From a virus: 64,000 nt of DNA. Below are positions 8,302-16,720 of this stretch, one piece after another. A model generated the notes under the pieces. The model worked only from the letters and a program-made list of their open reading frames with translations, was not told the origin of the DNA and made no database searches. Every line of letters begins with the position of its first letter. Positions within the stretch are counted from its first letter, which is position 1. Location: positions 58,453 to 122,452 of IMG/VR virus record IMGVR_UViG_3300042937_000216; one strand, given 5' to 3'. Position numbers and translations under genes: made by a program.

Positions 8302-8957
8302 TAGATATTTTTAAAAATCTTGACCGTCATTGCGGCAAGTGGAGTCACTACTTTGACATCTACGAGCAACACTTTAGCAAGTTTGTAGGTAAGAAGCCTG
8401 TGGTAGTTGAAGTTGGTATTTGCCGTGGTGGCAGTGCCGAAATGTGGCAGAAGTATTTTGGTGAAGGTGCTACTATCATTGGTATTGACATTGATCCTAA
8501 TGCTTTCAAACCAGAACACCAAACACCGGGTTGTATACAGGTAAATGGTAACCAAGCAGATCCAGCGTTTTGGGATGAGTTCCTAAAAGAACATCCACAA
8601 ATTGATGTGTTCTTAGATGACGGTAGTCATGTTTGCCCACATCAAATCCTTACCCTACAAAAGGTATGGCCTGCTATTACACAAGGCGGTGTGTACATGT
8701 GTGAAGATACACACACCAACTACTGGCCAGAATACGGCGGCGGACTTAAAAATCCTAGCACATTCCTACAGTATGCTAAAATGGTATCCGATACTATGAA
8801 TAGTAGCTATTACAAAGGTATGGACCAACATCCAGACAATATGATGTTTGCTGACTTCTACAAAGATCTAGTAGGCATGCACTTCTATGACAGCGTAGTA
8901 GTAATGGATAAAAACGTTAAACAACCAATCACTAACCTATTGAGTACACCAGTATGA
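8295..8957 (+). CDS. class I SAM-dependent methyltransferase (sugar O-methyltransferase type)
   Basis: 220 residues from ATG 8295, which overlaps the upstream stop; GAGAG at 8281 is at the right distance, whereas ATG 8286 lies too close. VVEVGICRGGSAEMW is a SAM-binding motif I, IIGIDIDP is motif II, and IDVFLDDGSHVCPHQ plus VYMCEDTHTNYW resemble the CmcI/MycE-like methyltransferases that act on sugars of secondary metabolites. It fits a sugar-modifying cluster. Substrate not known. Confidence 0.8.
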   Translation: MLIDIFKNLDRHCGKWSHYFDIYEQHFSKFVGKKPVVVEVGICRGGSAEMWQKYFGEGATIIGIDIDPNAFKPEHQTPGCIQVNGNQADPAFWDEFLKEHPQIDVFLDDGSHVCPHQILTLQKVWPAITQGGVYMCEDTHTNYWPEYGGGLKNPSTFLQYAKMVSDTMNSSYYKGMDQHPDNMMFADFYKDLVGMHFYDSVVVMDKNVKQPITNLLSTPV

Positions 8958-9691
8958 AAAACATAGTCCTTTTAACTTCAGCAGTATATAGCAACTACGG
9001 CATTTACACAGCAGAGCAACGTATCCAGCAGACATTGGACACAGCCAAAAGTGCTAAAGAACGTATCCCAGGTGCGGTTATTATTTTAATTGACAACAGC
9101 AAAGTTGACGTACAAAATGATGACAGCGCAGAGTTTAATGAATTAATTGACCTAGTTGATTACTACATTGACAACAGCGATGACGCAGATATCAAACACT
9201 TCCACGAAAATGTCAGCAATTACGACATTGGTAAAAACTCTATGGAAGCGTTGGGTATTATCAAAGCATTGAACTACATCAAAACTGATGAAGACATGCT
9301 GAAAGAAGTCAACAGTGCTGGCCGCATTTTTAAACTCAGTGGTAGATATATAGTCAATGATAAGTTTGATATTAAACATTTTGACAATGCCAAGACCAAA
9401 GACAAGTATGTGTTTAAGAAACGTCAAGCTAGTTGGATTCCACAAACTGACACTGGTGTAGACTATCTACTACAGACTCGTTTATATAGTTTCACTCCTG
9501 GCCTACTTGATGAGACCATTGAGCTGTTCCAAAAGATCATTGAGAATATGTTTGCCACATTCAATCAACAAAAATATATTGATGTTGAACACAGCATGGC
9601 TAAATTTATTCCAGCAGACAAATTAGTTGAATTGGACGTTGTTGGCCTACAAGGCAACATTGCTCCAAATGGCATGATGATCATCGACTAA
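8954..9691 (+). CDS. hypothetical protein of the glycan cluster, possibly glycosyltransferase-like
   Basis: 245 residues, ATGA overlap with the methyltransferase. The N-terminal stretch KNIVLLTSAVYSNYG and an early ILIDNSKVD strand followed by a helical half and FKLSGRY look like an A-type glycosyltransferase half, but no DxD or named family motif is certain. Placed between sugar genes, so a transferase or sugar-binding role is an inference. Confidence 0.6.
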   Translation: MKNIVLLTSAVYSNYGIYTAEQRIQQTLDTAKSAKERIPGAVIILIDNSKVDVQNDDSAEFNELIDLVDYYIDNSDDADIKHFHENVSNYDIGKNSMEALGIIKALNYIKTDEDMLKEVNSAGRIFKLSGRYIVNDKFDIKHFDNAKTKDKYVFKKRQASWIPQTDTGVDYLLQTRLYSFTPGLLDETIELFQKIIENMFATFNQQKYIDVEHSMAKFIPADKLVELDVVGLQGNIAPNGMMIID

Positions 9692-10617
9692 TGAAAAACA
9701 TCCTAATCATTGGCGGTAATGGTTATGTTGGATCTAGACTAAGGCAAGTATTGGCACAGACCTACACTGTAGAAAGTGTAGACTGTTGCTGGTACAACTA
9801 TGATGAAACGTCTAAGAGAACTGACTACCACAAACTTGATGCTACCTATCTAGGGCAATTTGATGCTGTAGTTTTACTAGCAGGCCACAGTAGTGTAGCA
9901 AGCTGTGTTGGTCCTATTGCTAGTCCGTGGTTAAACAATGTTACTAACTTTACTAACCTAGTGGCTAAACTAAGTTGGAAAGATATTCCGTTGATCTATG
10001 CTAGTTCAGCTAGTGTATACGGCAACAGCCTACCTGGGCAACTGTTTACTGAAGACAACCGTCAGTTTATTCCTGTGAACAATTATGACATTACCAAATA
10101 TACCTTAGACCTAGAAGCCAAAGTTGCCATTGGCAATGGGCAACCTGTAATTGGTCTACGCTTTGGTACAGTCAACGGTTGGGCACCTAACCTACGTGCT
10201 GATGTAATGATCAATGCTATGTATGATGCGGTTAGAACACAAGGTAAAATCACAGTAACTAATAAACATATCAATCGTGCCTTGCTAGGCATTGAAGATC
10301 TGTGCCGTGGCATTGCTCGGTGTATCGAACAGCCAGTGAGTGGTATCTACAATATGGCCAGTTTCAATGCCACAGTTGACTATATTGCCGCCACTGTGGC
10401 CAATGAACTAGCTGTGCCTGTAGTTGATCGTGGTAAGACTGCTAATGCCTATGACTTTGGCCTAGACACTACATTATTTGAACAAACGTTTGGCTTTACA
10501 TTTACTGAAACTCCTAGTACAATAGTTAATAGCCTAAAAGAAAAATATGCGGACGCACACATTGAACGCCGCGATAATTACATGACATATCAATGGGAAA
10601 AAGAATATGATCGATAA
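9691..10617 (+). CDS. NAD-dependent epimerase/dehydratase (nucleotide-sugar reductase type)
   Basis: 308 residues overlapping the previous stop by one base. N-terminal IIGGNGYVGSRL is the dinucleotide-binding GxxGxxG. LIYASSASVYG and NNYDITKYTLD supply the Ser and the Tyr-xxx-Lys pair of extended short-chain dehydrogenases. Likely a sugar-nucleotide epimerase or 4-ketoreductase acting after the dehydratase at 7273. Confidence 0.85.
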   Translation: MKNILIIGGNGYVGSRLRQVLAQTYTVESVDCCWYNYDETSKRTDYHKLDATYLGQFDAVVLLAGHSSVASCVGPIASPWLNNVTNFTNLVAKLSWKDIPLIYASSASVYGNSLPGQLFTEDNRQFIPVNNYDITKYTLDLEAKVAIGNGQPVIGLRFGTVNGWAPNLRADVMINAMYDAVRTQGKITVTNKHINRALLGIEDLCRGIARCIEQPVSGIYNMASFNATVDYIAATVANELAVPVVDRGKTANAYDFGLDTTLFEQTFGFTFTETPSTIVNSLKEKYADAHIERRDNYMTYQWEKEYDR

Positions 10618-11821
10618 CGCAAAAGAATTAACCGAGTGCCTGTGCTGTGGAAGCCAGCATTTAGAATTAACTCTAGACCTAGGCATACAGCCAATGGCCA
10701 ATAGTTTTATTAAAACAGAAGAAGAAGCCGAGCTAACATTCCCATTGGTGTTAAATCGTTGTACAGAATGTAGTCATTTACAATTAAGTCATGCTGTTAA
10801 TCCAGACCTACTATTCCGCAACTACCTGTATGTAAGCGGTACTAGTCAAACACTTAAAGACTACTTTGATTGGTTTGCTAACTACAGTTTAGGATTCTTT
10901 AGCGAAAAGCCTAAGTCAGTGTTGGACATTGCCTGTAATGATGGTACACAGTTAGATTCATTTAAAAAGATTGGCTTAACTACCTACGGTGTTGACCCAG
11001 CAACCAATCTACATCCAATCAGTAGCAAGAATCATGAAGTTATCCTAGATTACTTTACAGCGGCTCACGTAGAAGGATTAAAAGCCAAGAGCATTGATAT
11101 TATCAATGCGCAGAACGTATTTGCGCACAACGACTATCCTTTAGACTTTTTACTACAATGTAAAGAAATTATGCATGATAACAGCGTCTTGTTTATTCAA
11201 ACTAGTCAAGCTGACATGGTTAAGAACAATGAGTTTGACACTATCTATCACGAACACCTAAGTTTCTTCTGTGCTAACAGCATGAATGAACTAGCTCGTC
11301 GTGCTGGCTTAAATTTAATTGACATTACTAAAACACCAATCCATGGTAATAGCTATGTGTTTGTGTTTAGTAAACATCCTAGCACAGATGGCAAAGTTGA
11401 ACAGGTACTAGCAGAAGAACGTGTCGCAGGGTTACAAACACCGCAAACATACATCGACTATGCTCGCAAAGCTCAACAGGTTGTTGTTGACTTAAAAGAA
11501 GCTATTGCTGAATATCGCAGTCAAGGTTATGTAGTTGCTGGCTATGGTGCGGCTGCCAAAGGTATGACATTACTTAACTTTGGCAACATTGACCTAGACT
11601 TTGTTATTGATGACAATCCGCTCAAACAAAGTTTATTCTGTCCAGGTGTACACACTCCTGTGGTATCAATTGATGTATTAGATGAATGTCAGGATCTTAA
11701 TGTAGCATTTGTTCCTTTAGCATGGAACTTCTTCACAGAGATAAGTACAAAGATCAAAACAAAACGTGATAAACAAGGCGATGTGTTTATCCGTTATTTC
11801 CCAACTATAAAGGTAGAATAA
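10607..11821 (+). CDS. NDP-hexose C-methyltransferase
   Basis: 404 residues in the three-domain layout of sugar C-methyltransferases such as TylC3: a zinc-binding N-terminal part (CLCCGSQHLEL then CTECSH), a central SAM-binding domain (SVLDIACNDGTQLDSFK, about 100-120), and a C-terminal domain with GYGAAAKGMTLLNF. These enzymes methylate a carbon of 4-keto-6-deoxy sugars. Overlaps the previous gene by 11 bases. Together with the dehydratase and epimerase it predicts a branched or methylated deoxysugar. Confidence 0.9.
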   Translation: MIDNAKELTECLCCGSQHLELTLDLGIQPMANSFIKTEEEAELTFPLVLNRCTECSHLQLSHAVNPDLLFRNYLYVSGTSQTLKDYFDWFANYSLGFFSEKPKSVLDIACNDGTQLDSFKKIGLTTYGVDPATNLHPISSKNHEVILDYFTAAHVEGLKAKSIDIINAQNVFAHNDYPLDFLLQCKEIMHDNSVLFIQTSQADMVKNNEFDTIYHEHLSFFCANSMNELARRAGLNLIDITKTPIHGNSYVFVFSKHPSTDGKVEQVLAEERVAGLQTPQTYIDYARKAQQVVVDLKEAIAEYRSQGYVVAGYGAAAKGMTLLNFGNIDLDFVIDDNPLKQSLFCPGVHTPVVSIDVLDECQDLNVAFVPLAWNFFTEISTKIKTKRDKQGDVFIRYFPTIKVE

Positions 11822-11823
11822 GA

Positions 11824-12486
11824 ATGACCGCAGAAGAACTAGTACAGGCACGCATTGAAGCGATTGCCAATAAAGAAATATTAGCCAACAGCCAAATGAG
11901 TGAATACATTAAACCACTAGCAGAATATGCTAAGGGCTGTGATCACATCACCGAGATGGGTGTGGCAATTGTCTGTAGTACATGGGCATGGCTAAGTGCT
12001 AAACCTAAACGACTAGTAAGTGTAGACATTGATCACTTATGTCCAGTAGACGAAGTGCGTGGTGTAGCCAAAGACCTAGGCATTGACTTTGAGTTTGTTG
12101 CTGGTGATACCAATCATGGTGTTACAGCAGAGTTAAACAAACATTGCCCATGGCTAAACAACGAAGAACATCGCGGTGAATGGAATGCTGGTAAACCAAT
12201 TCCTTACTACAACTGCGAGCCCACTGATTTACTGTTCATCGACACTTACCATCACTATGCTAGCCTAGCACGTGAGTTTGAACTACACGCACCCAAGGCT
12301 AAGAAATACATCATTCTACATGACACAGTAACATTTGGTCGTCGTGGTGAAGGTGATGACCATAAAGGTCTAATGGCTGCTGTTGAAGAATTCTTAGCGG
12401 CTAACCCACAGTGGGCCACTGAAAAGGTATATGAGTCAGCACCTGGCTTGTATATTATGAAACGTGTAGGACCAGATCCAGTTTAA
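11824..12486 (+). CDS. SAM-dependent methyltransferase-like protein
   Basis: 220 residues, two bases after the C-methyltransferase. ITEMGVAIVCSTWAWL is in the position of motif I, LVSVDIDH of motif II, and DLLFIDTYHHY of the acidic motif IV, as in Methyltransf_24/CmcI-like proteins. Motif I is not a classic GxGxG, so activity is less certain than for the gene at 8295. Probably another sugar O-methyltransferase. Confidence 0.65.
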   Translation: MTAEELVQARIEAIANKEILANSQMSEYIKPLAEYAKGCDHITEMGVAIVCSTWAWLSAKPKRLVSVDIDHLCPVDEVRGVAKDLGIDFEFVAGDTNHGVTAELNKHCPWLNNEEHRGEWNAGKPIPYYNCEPTDLLFIDTYHHYASLAREFELHAPKAKKYIILHDTVTFGRRGEGDDHKGLMAAVEEFLAANPQWATEKVYESAPGLYIMKRVGPDPV

Positions 12487-12487
12487 C

Positions 12488-13237
12488 ATGAAGAAAACAA
12501 TTCTTTGTCATTTCTATAATGAAGAGTACATGCTACCATGGTTTTTAAATCACCACAAGGAGATTTTTGATCATGGTATTATGATTGATTATCACAGCAC
12601 TGATCGTAGTCGCGAGATAATTAAAGAAATATGTCCAACGTGGGACATTGTAACTAGTCGTAATCCAAACTTCCAAGCAGACACAATTGACTACGAAGTT
12701 ATGGACATTGAGCAGTCAATCGAAGGGTGGCGCATTTGTCTTAATGTAACAGAACTATTGATTGGAGATTATTCAATCTTAGACGAACAGCCAGGGCAAC
12801 ACTTACTACCTAGCGTCTTTTTTGTAGATTGTGACAGAACAAGACCAGTTAGCCAAGATAGGCCTTTATACGAGCAAAAGACAGATGGCTTCTCCTTTGA
12901 CCAATATTTCCGTGAACGCCGGGCTCGTAGCATTCATAATGTTCCTGTACAGTATCCTGTACCAGGCAGACACTATGAAAATTATACCACGGACAAGTTG
13001 GTTGTATTCTATTACGGATGGTGCCCGTTTAATGATCTAGCACTAGCACGTAAGCTACAGATACAAACACAGATACCGTTAGTGGATCGTCAACGTAATT
13101 GGGGCTTCCACCATATTACCAATAAAGAAACACTTGAATATCGATTAGAAAATGAGTTTATGCCTAGGTGTAGAGACTTATCAGAGGAAATCAAACAGTA
13201 TGTCAATAAGCACAAAGATCTTTCAAATATACTTTAA
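12488..13237 (+). CDS. family-2-like glycosyltransferase
   Basis: 249 residues. The opening ILCHFYNEEYMLPWFLNHHK and HGIMIDYHSTDRSREII match the Glyco_tranf_2_4 type of GT-A enzymes, with the nucleotide-sugar site near the N-terminus. VFFVDCD near 115 may supply an acidic metal ligand. It is the best candidate in the cluster for transferring the modified sugar to a glycan, virion protein or DNA. Acceptor unknown. Confidence 0.75.
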   Translation: MKKTILCHFYNEEYMLPWFLNHHKEIFDHGIMIDYHSTDRSREIIKEICPTWDIVTSRNPNFQADTIDYEVMDIEQSIEGWRICLNVTELLIGDYSILDEQPGQHLLPSVFFVDCDRTRPVSQDRPLYEQKTDGFSFDQYFRERRARSIHNVPVQYPVPGRHYENYTTDKLVVFYYGWCPFNDLALARKLQIQTQIPLVDRQRNWGFHHITNKETLEYRLENEFMPRCRDLSEEIKQYVNKHKDLSNIL

Positions 13238-14033
13238 GCCAGAGCTAGAGCAACATTGTGATCCGTTGTTTACTCCGTTGGATAACACTAGTAATCCGCG
13301 ACCAGAACTACGTGAGTGGGATGTCTGGGATAGAGAACATGATCGTATCCTAGCTGAAAACTTGGACCATTGGGGTTACGTCAGCTGGAAGTTTAAAGAT
13401 AAAACAAACTTGACAGCGCAACAGGCCTTGGCACACATCACAGCCAATCCGGGGTTTGATGTTTATCTGTTTAACCCCTGTATCTTAAATGAAGCAGTAT
13501 TTGCCAACAGTTGGGAACAAGGTGACATACATCATCCGGGTATTAGTGATATTGGTAATATGTTTTTTGCTAAACTAGGCTACGAAGATGTTGATGTTAA
13601 AAGTATTTTATTAGATCGTACTCGTACAGTGTTTGCTAACTACGTAGTTGGTAATCGTAAATTTTGGACAGAGTTTATGGATTTTAGCCGCCAGCTGTTT
13701 ACAGAAGGTGCCAAGGATCCACAGTTCCGACATTTGGTATTTGGCGAGGGATTGAGTAACTATGCTCACGACAAGAGTCTACCAAACTTTACATTCTTAA
13801 TTGAAAGATTAATTCCTACATTCTTAGAATTAGGTGAATATAGTGTTTGTCCATACACATATACACACGATACAATACCGGCCAAATATGAACCATATTT
13901 TGCTGATATTATGGCACTTTCGGACCTGAAATCGTCAGTAAATGCCTATGAAAGTGATGTTTTATTTAACATCTGGAACCACTATAGAGCTAAGTTCTTA
14001 AATGATAATCCAGGTATTTTAGGTTTAGAGTAG
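13200..14033 (+). CDS. hypothetical protein, last gene of the glycan cluster
   Basis: 277 residues from ATG 13200 (KIFQIYFKPEL follows); it overlaps the glycosyltransferase end by 38 bases, and an in-frame ATG at 13152 is possible but deeper in the upstream gene. Rich in aromatic residues (WDVWDREHDRIL, HWGYVSWKF). KIFQIYFKPE and the genomic position suggest a glycan-related protein. No family motif recognised. Confidence 0.65.
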   Translation: MSISTKIFQIYFKPELEQHCDPLFTPLDNTSNPRPELREWDVWDREHDRILAENLDHWGYVSWKFKDKTNLTAQQALAHITANPGFDVYLFNPCILNEAVFANSWEQGDIHHPGISDIGNMFFAKLGYEDVDVKSILLDRTRTVFANYVVGNRKFWTEFMDFSRQLFTEGAKDPQFRHLVFGEGLSNYAHDKSLPNFTFLIERLIPTFLELGEYSVCPYTYTHDTIPAKYEPYFADIMALSDLKSSVNAYESDVLFNIWNHYRAKFLNDNPGILGLE

Positions 14034-14113
14034 TTATCCCGATCGACTCCAAGTTTTATACGTAGTAAAAGTCAGTTTAACTGGCATACATATAATACGT
14101 TCGGAGGGATTGC

Positions 14114-14338
14114 ATGACAAAATCTAACGTGACAGTAGTACCATTAGTAAGTAGTGGTGGCGGGCTTGGATATTATTGCGCAGGAAGACATTGCGCAGTA
14201 CGAGATAAATGCCACAGACACACATCAGGTATCACACAGCCCAATGCTGTATTTGACGATTATGATATCTTGATGTTATCAGAAGGGAGTTGTAGATTTT
14301 TCGTCAATGTCAAAGAAGCAAATCGCGTAAGCGATTAG
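14114..14338 (+). CDS. small cysteine/histidine-rich hypothetical protein
   Basis: 74 residues behind a strong CGGAGGG ribosome site. A CAGRHCAVRDKCHRH block near 22-36 could bind zinc. A TATAAT at 14091-14096 lies upstream without a clear -35. Function unknown. Confidence 0.65.
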   Translation: MTKSNVTVVPLVSSGGGLGYYCAGRHCAVRDKCHRHTSGITQPNAVFDDYDILMLSEGSCRFFVNVKEANRVSD

Positions 14339-14384
14339 CCTATCGGTAGTAAAATCAAACGTTAAAAACCAAGGAGGTTTATGT

Positions 14385-14903
14385 ATGAGAGTTATCTCAA
14401 AAGTAATAACCTGGGCAATAATGTCCTTATGTGTAATATCAAGTAGTATAGCGCAGGCGAATGACAAAACAAAAGAAAGCCAGCAGGTTATGTGCCTAGC
14501 ACAGAATATCTATTATGAAGCTGGACTAGAATCATTTCAAGGAAAGGTTGCTGTGGCACAGGTTACAATCAACCGCGCTGAAAGTAGGAACTTTCCCAAA
14601 ACTATCTGTGGAGTTGTACATCAACGCACAGAGATCGCAGGTCGCATGATCTGTCAATTTAGCTGGACATGTAACCCAGTGAGTAAGATTAAGTATGTAA
14701 GTGATAGCTGGCAGGATAGTTTGCTAGTGGCACGTGCTACACTACATCATAATCTAAAACTAGATCAACTCGATGACGCATTGTATTTTCACAATACACA
14801 TGTTAATCCAAATTGGGGTCTAGAGCGTGTTGCCCGTATAGGTGGCCACATTTTCTACAGTAACGACCCTGCTCCAAGAAAAAATAAATCAAAAAACAGT
14901 TGA
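14385..14903 (+). CDS. SleB-like cell-wall hydrolase (candidate endolysin)
   Basis: 172 residues with an N-terminal signal peptide (hydrophobic 8-23, cleavage likely after AQA) and a Hydrolase_2/SleB-type domain: QNIYYEAGLESFQGKVAVAQ, VTINRAES, ICGVVHQ and CQFSWTC are family blocks, with the Glu of YYEA as likely catalytic acid. Spore cortex hydrolase relatives cut peptidoglycan. The export signal would place it in the periplasm, so it could act as a Sec-exported endolysin or as a late wall-remodelling enzyme. No holin is adjacent. Ribosome site AGGAGG precedes ATG 14385. Confidence 0.82.
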   Translation: MRVISKVITWAIMSLCVISSSIAQANDKTKESQQVMCLAQNIYYEAGLESFQGKVAVAQVTINRAESRNFPKTICGVVHQRTEIAGRMICQFSWTCNPVSKIKYVSDSWQDSLLVARATLHHNLKLDQLDDALYFHNTHVNPNWGLERVARIGGHIFYSNDPAPRKNKSKNS

Positions 14904-14928
14904 CAATCTCGTTGCGTGGCTATATAAT
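14900..14928 (+). promoter_or_regulatory. consensus sigma70 promoter, leaderless type
   Basis: TTGACA (14900-14905), 17-base spacer, TATAAT (14923-14928). The ATG of the next gene is at 14935, where transcription should start. Confidence 0.85.
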
Positions 14929-14934
14929 TACACT

Positions 14935-15150
14935 ATGAAACTAATTTATATAGCCACAGCAATGACACAAAACGGTGATAGCATACAAGAGAATGCCTAC
15001 ACTAATGCCGAACAAGCACTAGTACAAGCAACTTTAATGTGTGAAGACATCAACCGTAATACAGACCTTAACGCACAACCAGACGTAGTTCCGATGGAAT
15101 TATTTGAAGATGGTGATGTAGTATCGGATACTATTTCAACTGATGAGTAA
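14935..15150 (+). CDS. small hypothetical protein, probably leaderless
   Basis: 71 residues from ATG 14935 (MKLIYIATAMTQNGDSIQEN). An upstream in-frame ATG at 14842 lies inside the hydrolase gene and upstream of the promoter, so the downstream start is preferred. The transcript would begin at or next to the ATG with no ribosome site. Acidic, soluble. Function unknown. Confidence 0.65.
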   Translation: MKLIYIATAMTQNGDSIQENAYTNAEQALVQATLMCEDINRNTDLNAQPDVVPMELFEDGDVVSDTISTDE

Positions 15151-15472
15151 TTTCGAAGACTCAAACTGGGGTCGGCACGGTAATCCAAATCCTGAATGGT
15201 GGTATCGTTACCCACGAGGTAGACGCGACCTACCATCAATATTCAGTCAAGATCCAGTAGATCCTACCTGGGACTTCTTAGACGGATTTGTAGACGACAC
15301 ACCCAAAGTTAGCCTGTTTACTATTGTGCTGATCCTAGTGGTTATTCTACTAGCATCTGGACTTAGTATCACTGTTCGTGAACTGCTATATCAAGGCTTT
15401 GACTTTGCTCAAATTTGGTACAGCGGCGTAGATAGTATGCTAGACACATTCAATGTTCCAAAAGCGCCGTAA
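15143..15472 (+). CDS. single-pass membrane protein
   Basis: 109 residues overlapping the preceding gene by 8 bases. A tryptophan/proline-rich soluble N-terminus (NPEWWYRYPRGRRDLP) is followed by one strong transmembrane helix (about 56-76, FTIVLILVVILLASG) and a short tail. Could be a holin-like or membrane accessory protein; no evidence beyond topology. Confidence 0.65.
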   Translation: MSNFEDSNWGRHGNPNPEWWYRYPRGRRDLPSIFSQDPVDPTWDFLDGFVDDTPKVSLFTIVLILVVILLASGLSITVRELLYQGFDFAQIWYSGVDSMLDTFNVPKAP

Positions 15473-15474
15473 CC

Positions 15475-15482
15475 GATAAATA
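15475..15482 (+). promoter_or_regulatory. T4-type late promoter box
   Basis: GATAAATA, one mismatch from TATAAATA, 43 bases before ATG 15526. Confidence 0.5.
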
Positions 15483-15525
15483 TTGTTTTAAGCGACACAA
15501 TCGCAAACTTTAGAAAGGGCACAAA

Positions 15526-15672
15526 ATGTCAATAACTACAGAAGTAAAATTACCAAAAGAATCACTAGTTGAATCCAATTTACCAACCGGTACGGAAATT
15601 CCAAATGTCTGCCAGCCAGGCGATAAAGAATGTATAGCACGATTAGTACAGGCATTTTCAGACTGCGATTAA
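15526..15672 (+). CDS. 48-residue hypothetical protein
   Basis: MSITTEVKLPKESLVESNLP continues to a cysteine-containing end (NVCQPGDKECIARL, SDCD). Ribosome site AGAAAGGG. Late-type box upstream. Function unknown; could be a small virion or regulatory peptide. Confidence 0.5.
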   Translation: MSITTEVKLPKESLVESNLPTGTEIPNVCQPGDKECIARLVQAFSDCD

Positions 15673-15679
15673 ATAACGG

Positions 15680-15708
15680 TTGACAACCCAACCAAAATAG
15701 CGTATAAT
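15680..15708 (+). promoter_or_regulatory. consensus sigma70 promoter
   Basis: TTGACA (15680-15685), 17-base spacer, TATAAT (15703-15708), for the genes at 15741-16351. Confidence 0.88.
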
Positions 15709-15740
15709 AGCACTTGTTTAGTTAATAAGGAGTGCGAATT

Positions 15741-15941
15741 ATGGGCTATGTAGTTTTTCAAAACGGCAAAGAATATGGCGCTCGTAAAGGCCTAGAAGGT
15801 CCATTCCATTATCCTAACGGTCGTGTATTGTACTACGATGCTCAAGCAGGCGAGTACTATGATCCTACAACAGACTTCTACGTACCCAGCGATGAAGTAG
15901 CAGAACTCCAGCAATCAGTTTTTACTCAATTAGCACAATAG
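15741..15941 (+). CDS. small hypothetical protein
   Basis: 66 residues from ATG 15741, placed by the AAGGAG site at 15727-15732; the GTG at 15732 overlaps that site. Contains repeated tyrosine/aspartate turns (YYDAQAGEYYDPTTDFY). Function unknown, early-type promoter. Confidence 0.65.
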   Translation: MGYVVFQNGKEYGARKGLEGPFHYPNGRVLYYDAQAGEYYDPTTDFYVPSDEVAELQQSVFTQLAQ

Positions 15942-15950
15942 GAGCACGAC

Positions 15951-16124
15951 ATGGCAGGCAAAGCAACTTCGGTATATCTTACAGTATCAATTAAAGAAAC
16001 ACACAAAACAGCTTTTCATAAACAATTCTTCAACATGACTGGTCTTAATCAGTATGTTGCTACAGATGAGTTTAAGGAAAAATACCCAACTACTGAATTT
16101 TACGTTACGAAAGAAACATACTAA
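15951..16124 (+). CDS. 57-residue hypothetical protein
   Basis: Begins MAGKATSVYLTVSIKETHKT with the ribosome site AGGAG. Its stop overlaps the next ATG (TAATG), showing an operon with its neighbours. Beta strand then helix pattern. Function unknown. Confidence 0.6.
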   Translation: MAGKATSVYLTVSIKETHKTAFHKQFFNMTGLNQYVATDEFKEKYPTTEFYVTKETY

Positions 16125-16351
16125 TGGCCATAGAGGTCATACGTGAAGTAACAGAATGGGTAGTTGATTTCCGACAGCCAAATCATACATATTTGATGGA
16201 CGGTGAAAAGGTTATTGGCTACCAACAATGGCACGAAGGCCCGCCAATCTACTTTGCCCGCAAGGGCAAGTTTGATAAAGCCAGACGTAAATTCATCAAA
16301 ATTCCCCTGAAAGAAAGTGTGTTTAAAACGGTTGACATTTTGGTTAAATGA
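16124..16351 (+). CDS. small hypothetical protein
   Basis: 75 residues, coupled to the previous gene by TAATG. Basic C-terminus (KARRKFIKIPLK). The last 20 bases overlap the -35 of the next promoter. Function unknown. Confidence 0.6.
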   Translation: MAIEVIREVTEWVVDFRQPNHTYLMDGEKVIGYQQWHEGPPIYFARKGKFDKARRKFIKIPLKESVFKTVDILVK

Positions 16352-16386
16352 CTGTATAATGCTATACATACACTAACAACACGGAG
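16331..16386 (+). promoter_or_regulatory. sigma70 promoter with conserved leader, copy 1
   Basis: TTGACA (16332-16337), 17 bases, TATAAT (16355-16360), then a leader (GCTATACATACACTAACAAC, then CACGGAG) that recurs at 16836-16892 and 62137-62192. The repeat covers -35, spacer, -10, leader and ribosome site. Confidence 0.88.
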
Positions 16387-16392
16387 CAACTA

Positions 16393-16680
16393 ATGAAAAA
16401 TCTAGCACAATACATTGAACAGAAAAATGCTTGGGCACGTATTTTCAATAATGTGATCTATGATGTTAATAACTTATCAGAACGTGATTGTCAAAATTTG
16501 TATGATAGTTTAGACAACGATCTAAGCCCAGAGAACTTAACCTGCGACGGTGAACGTAGCGGTGGACAAGTTCGTCAATTCGCACGTTTTTACAATGCGG
16601 CAGCAAAAGAGTTAGTTACAATTATTCGTGCTAACAACTACACAATTCCATACTCAGATTTCCGCGAACTTAGTTACTAA
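16393..16680 (+). CDS. hypothetical early-type protein
   Basis: 95 residues, mainly helical, beginning MKNLAQYIEQKNAWARIFNN. Own promoter and conserved leader. Function unknown. Confidence 0.65.
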   Translation: MKNLAQYIEQKNAWARIFNNVIYDVNNLSERDCQNLYDSLDNDLSPENLTCDGERSGGQVRQFARFYNAAAKELVTIIRANNYTIPYSDFRELSY

Positions 16681-16685
16681 ATCGG

Positions 16686-16714
16686 TTGACAACCTACCCA
16701 AATGATAGTATAAT
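16686..16714 (+). promoter_or_regulatory. consensus sigma70 promoter without downstream gene
   Basis: TTGACA (16686-16691), 17-base spacer, TATAAT (16709-16714). No start codon with a ribosome site follows before the next promoter at 16837. Confidence 0.85.
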
Positions 16715-16720
16715 AGCATT

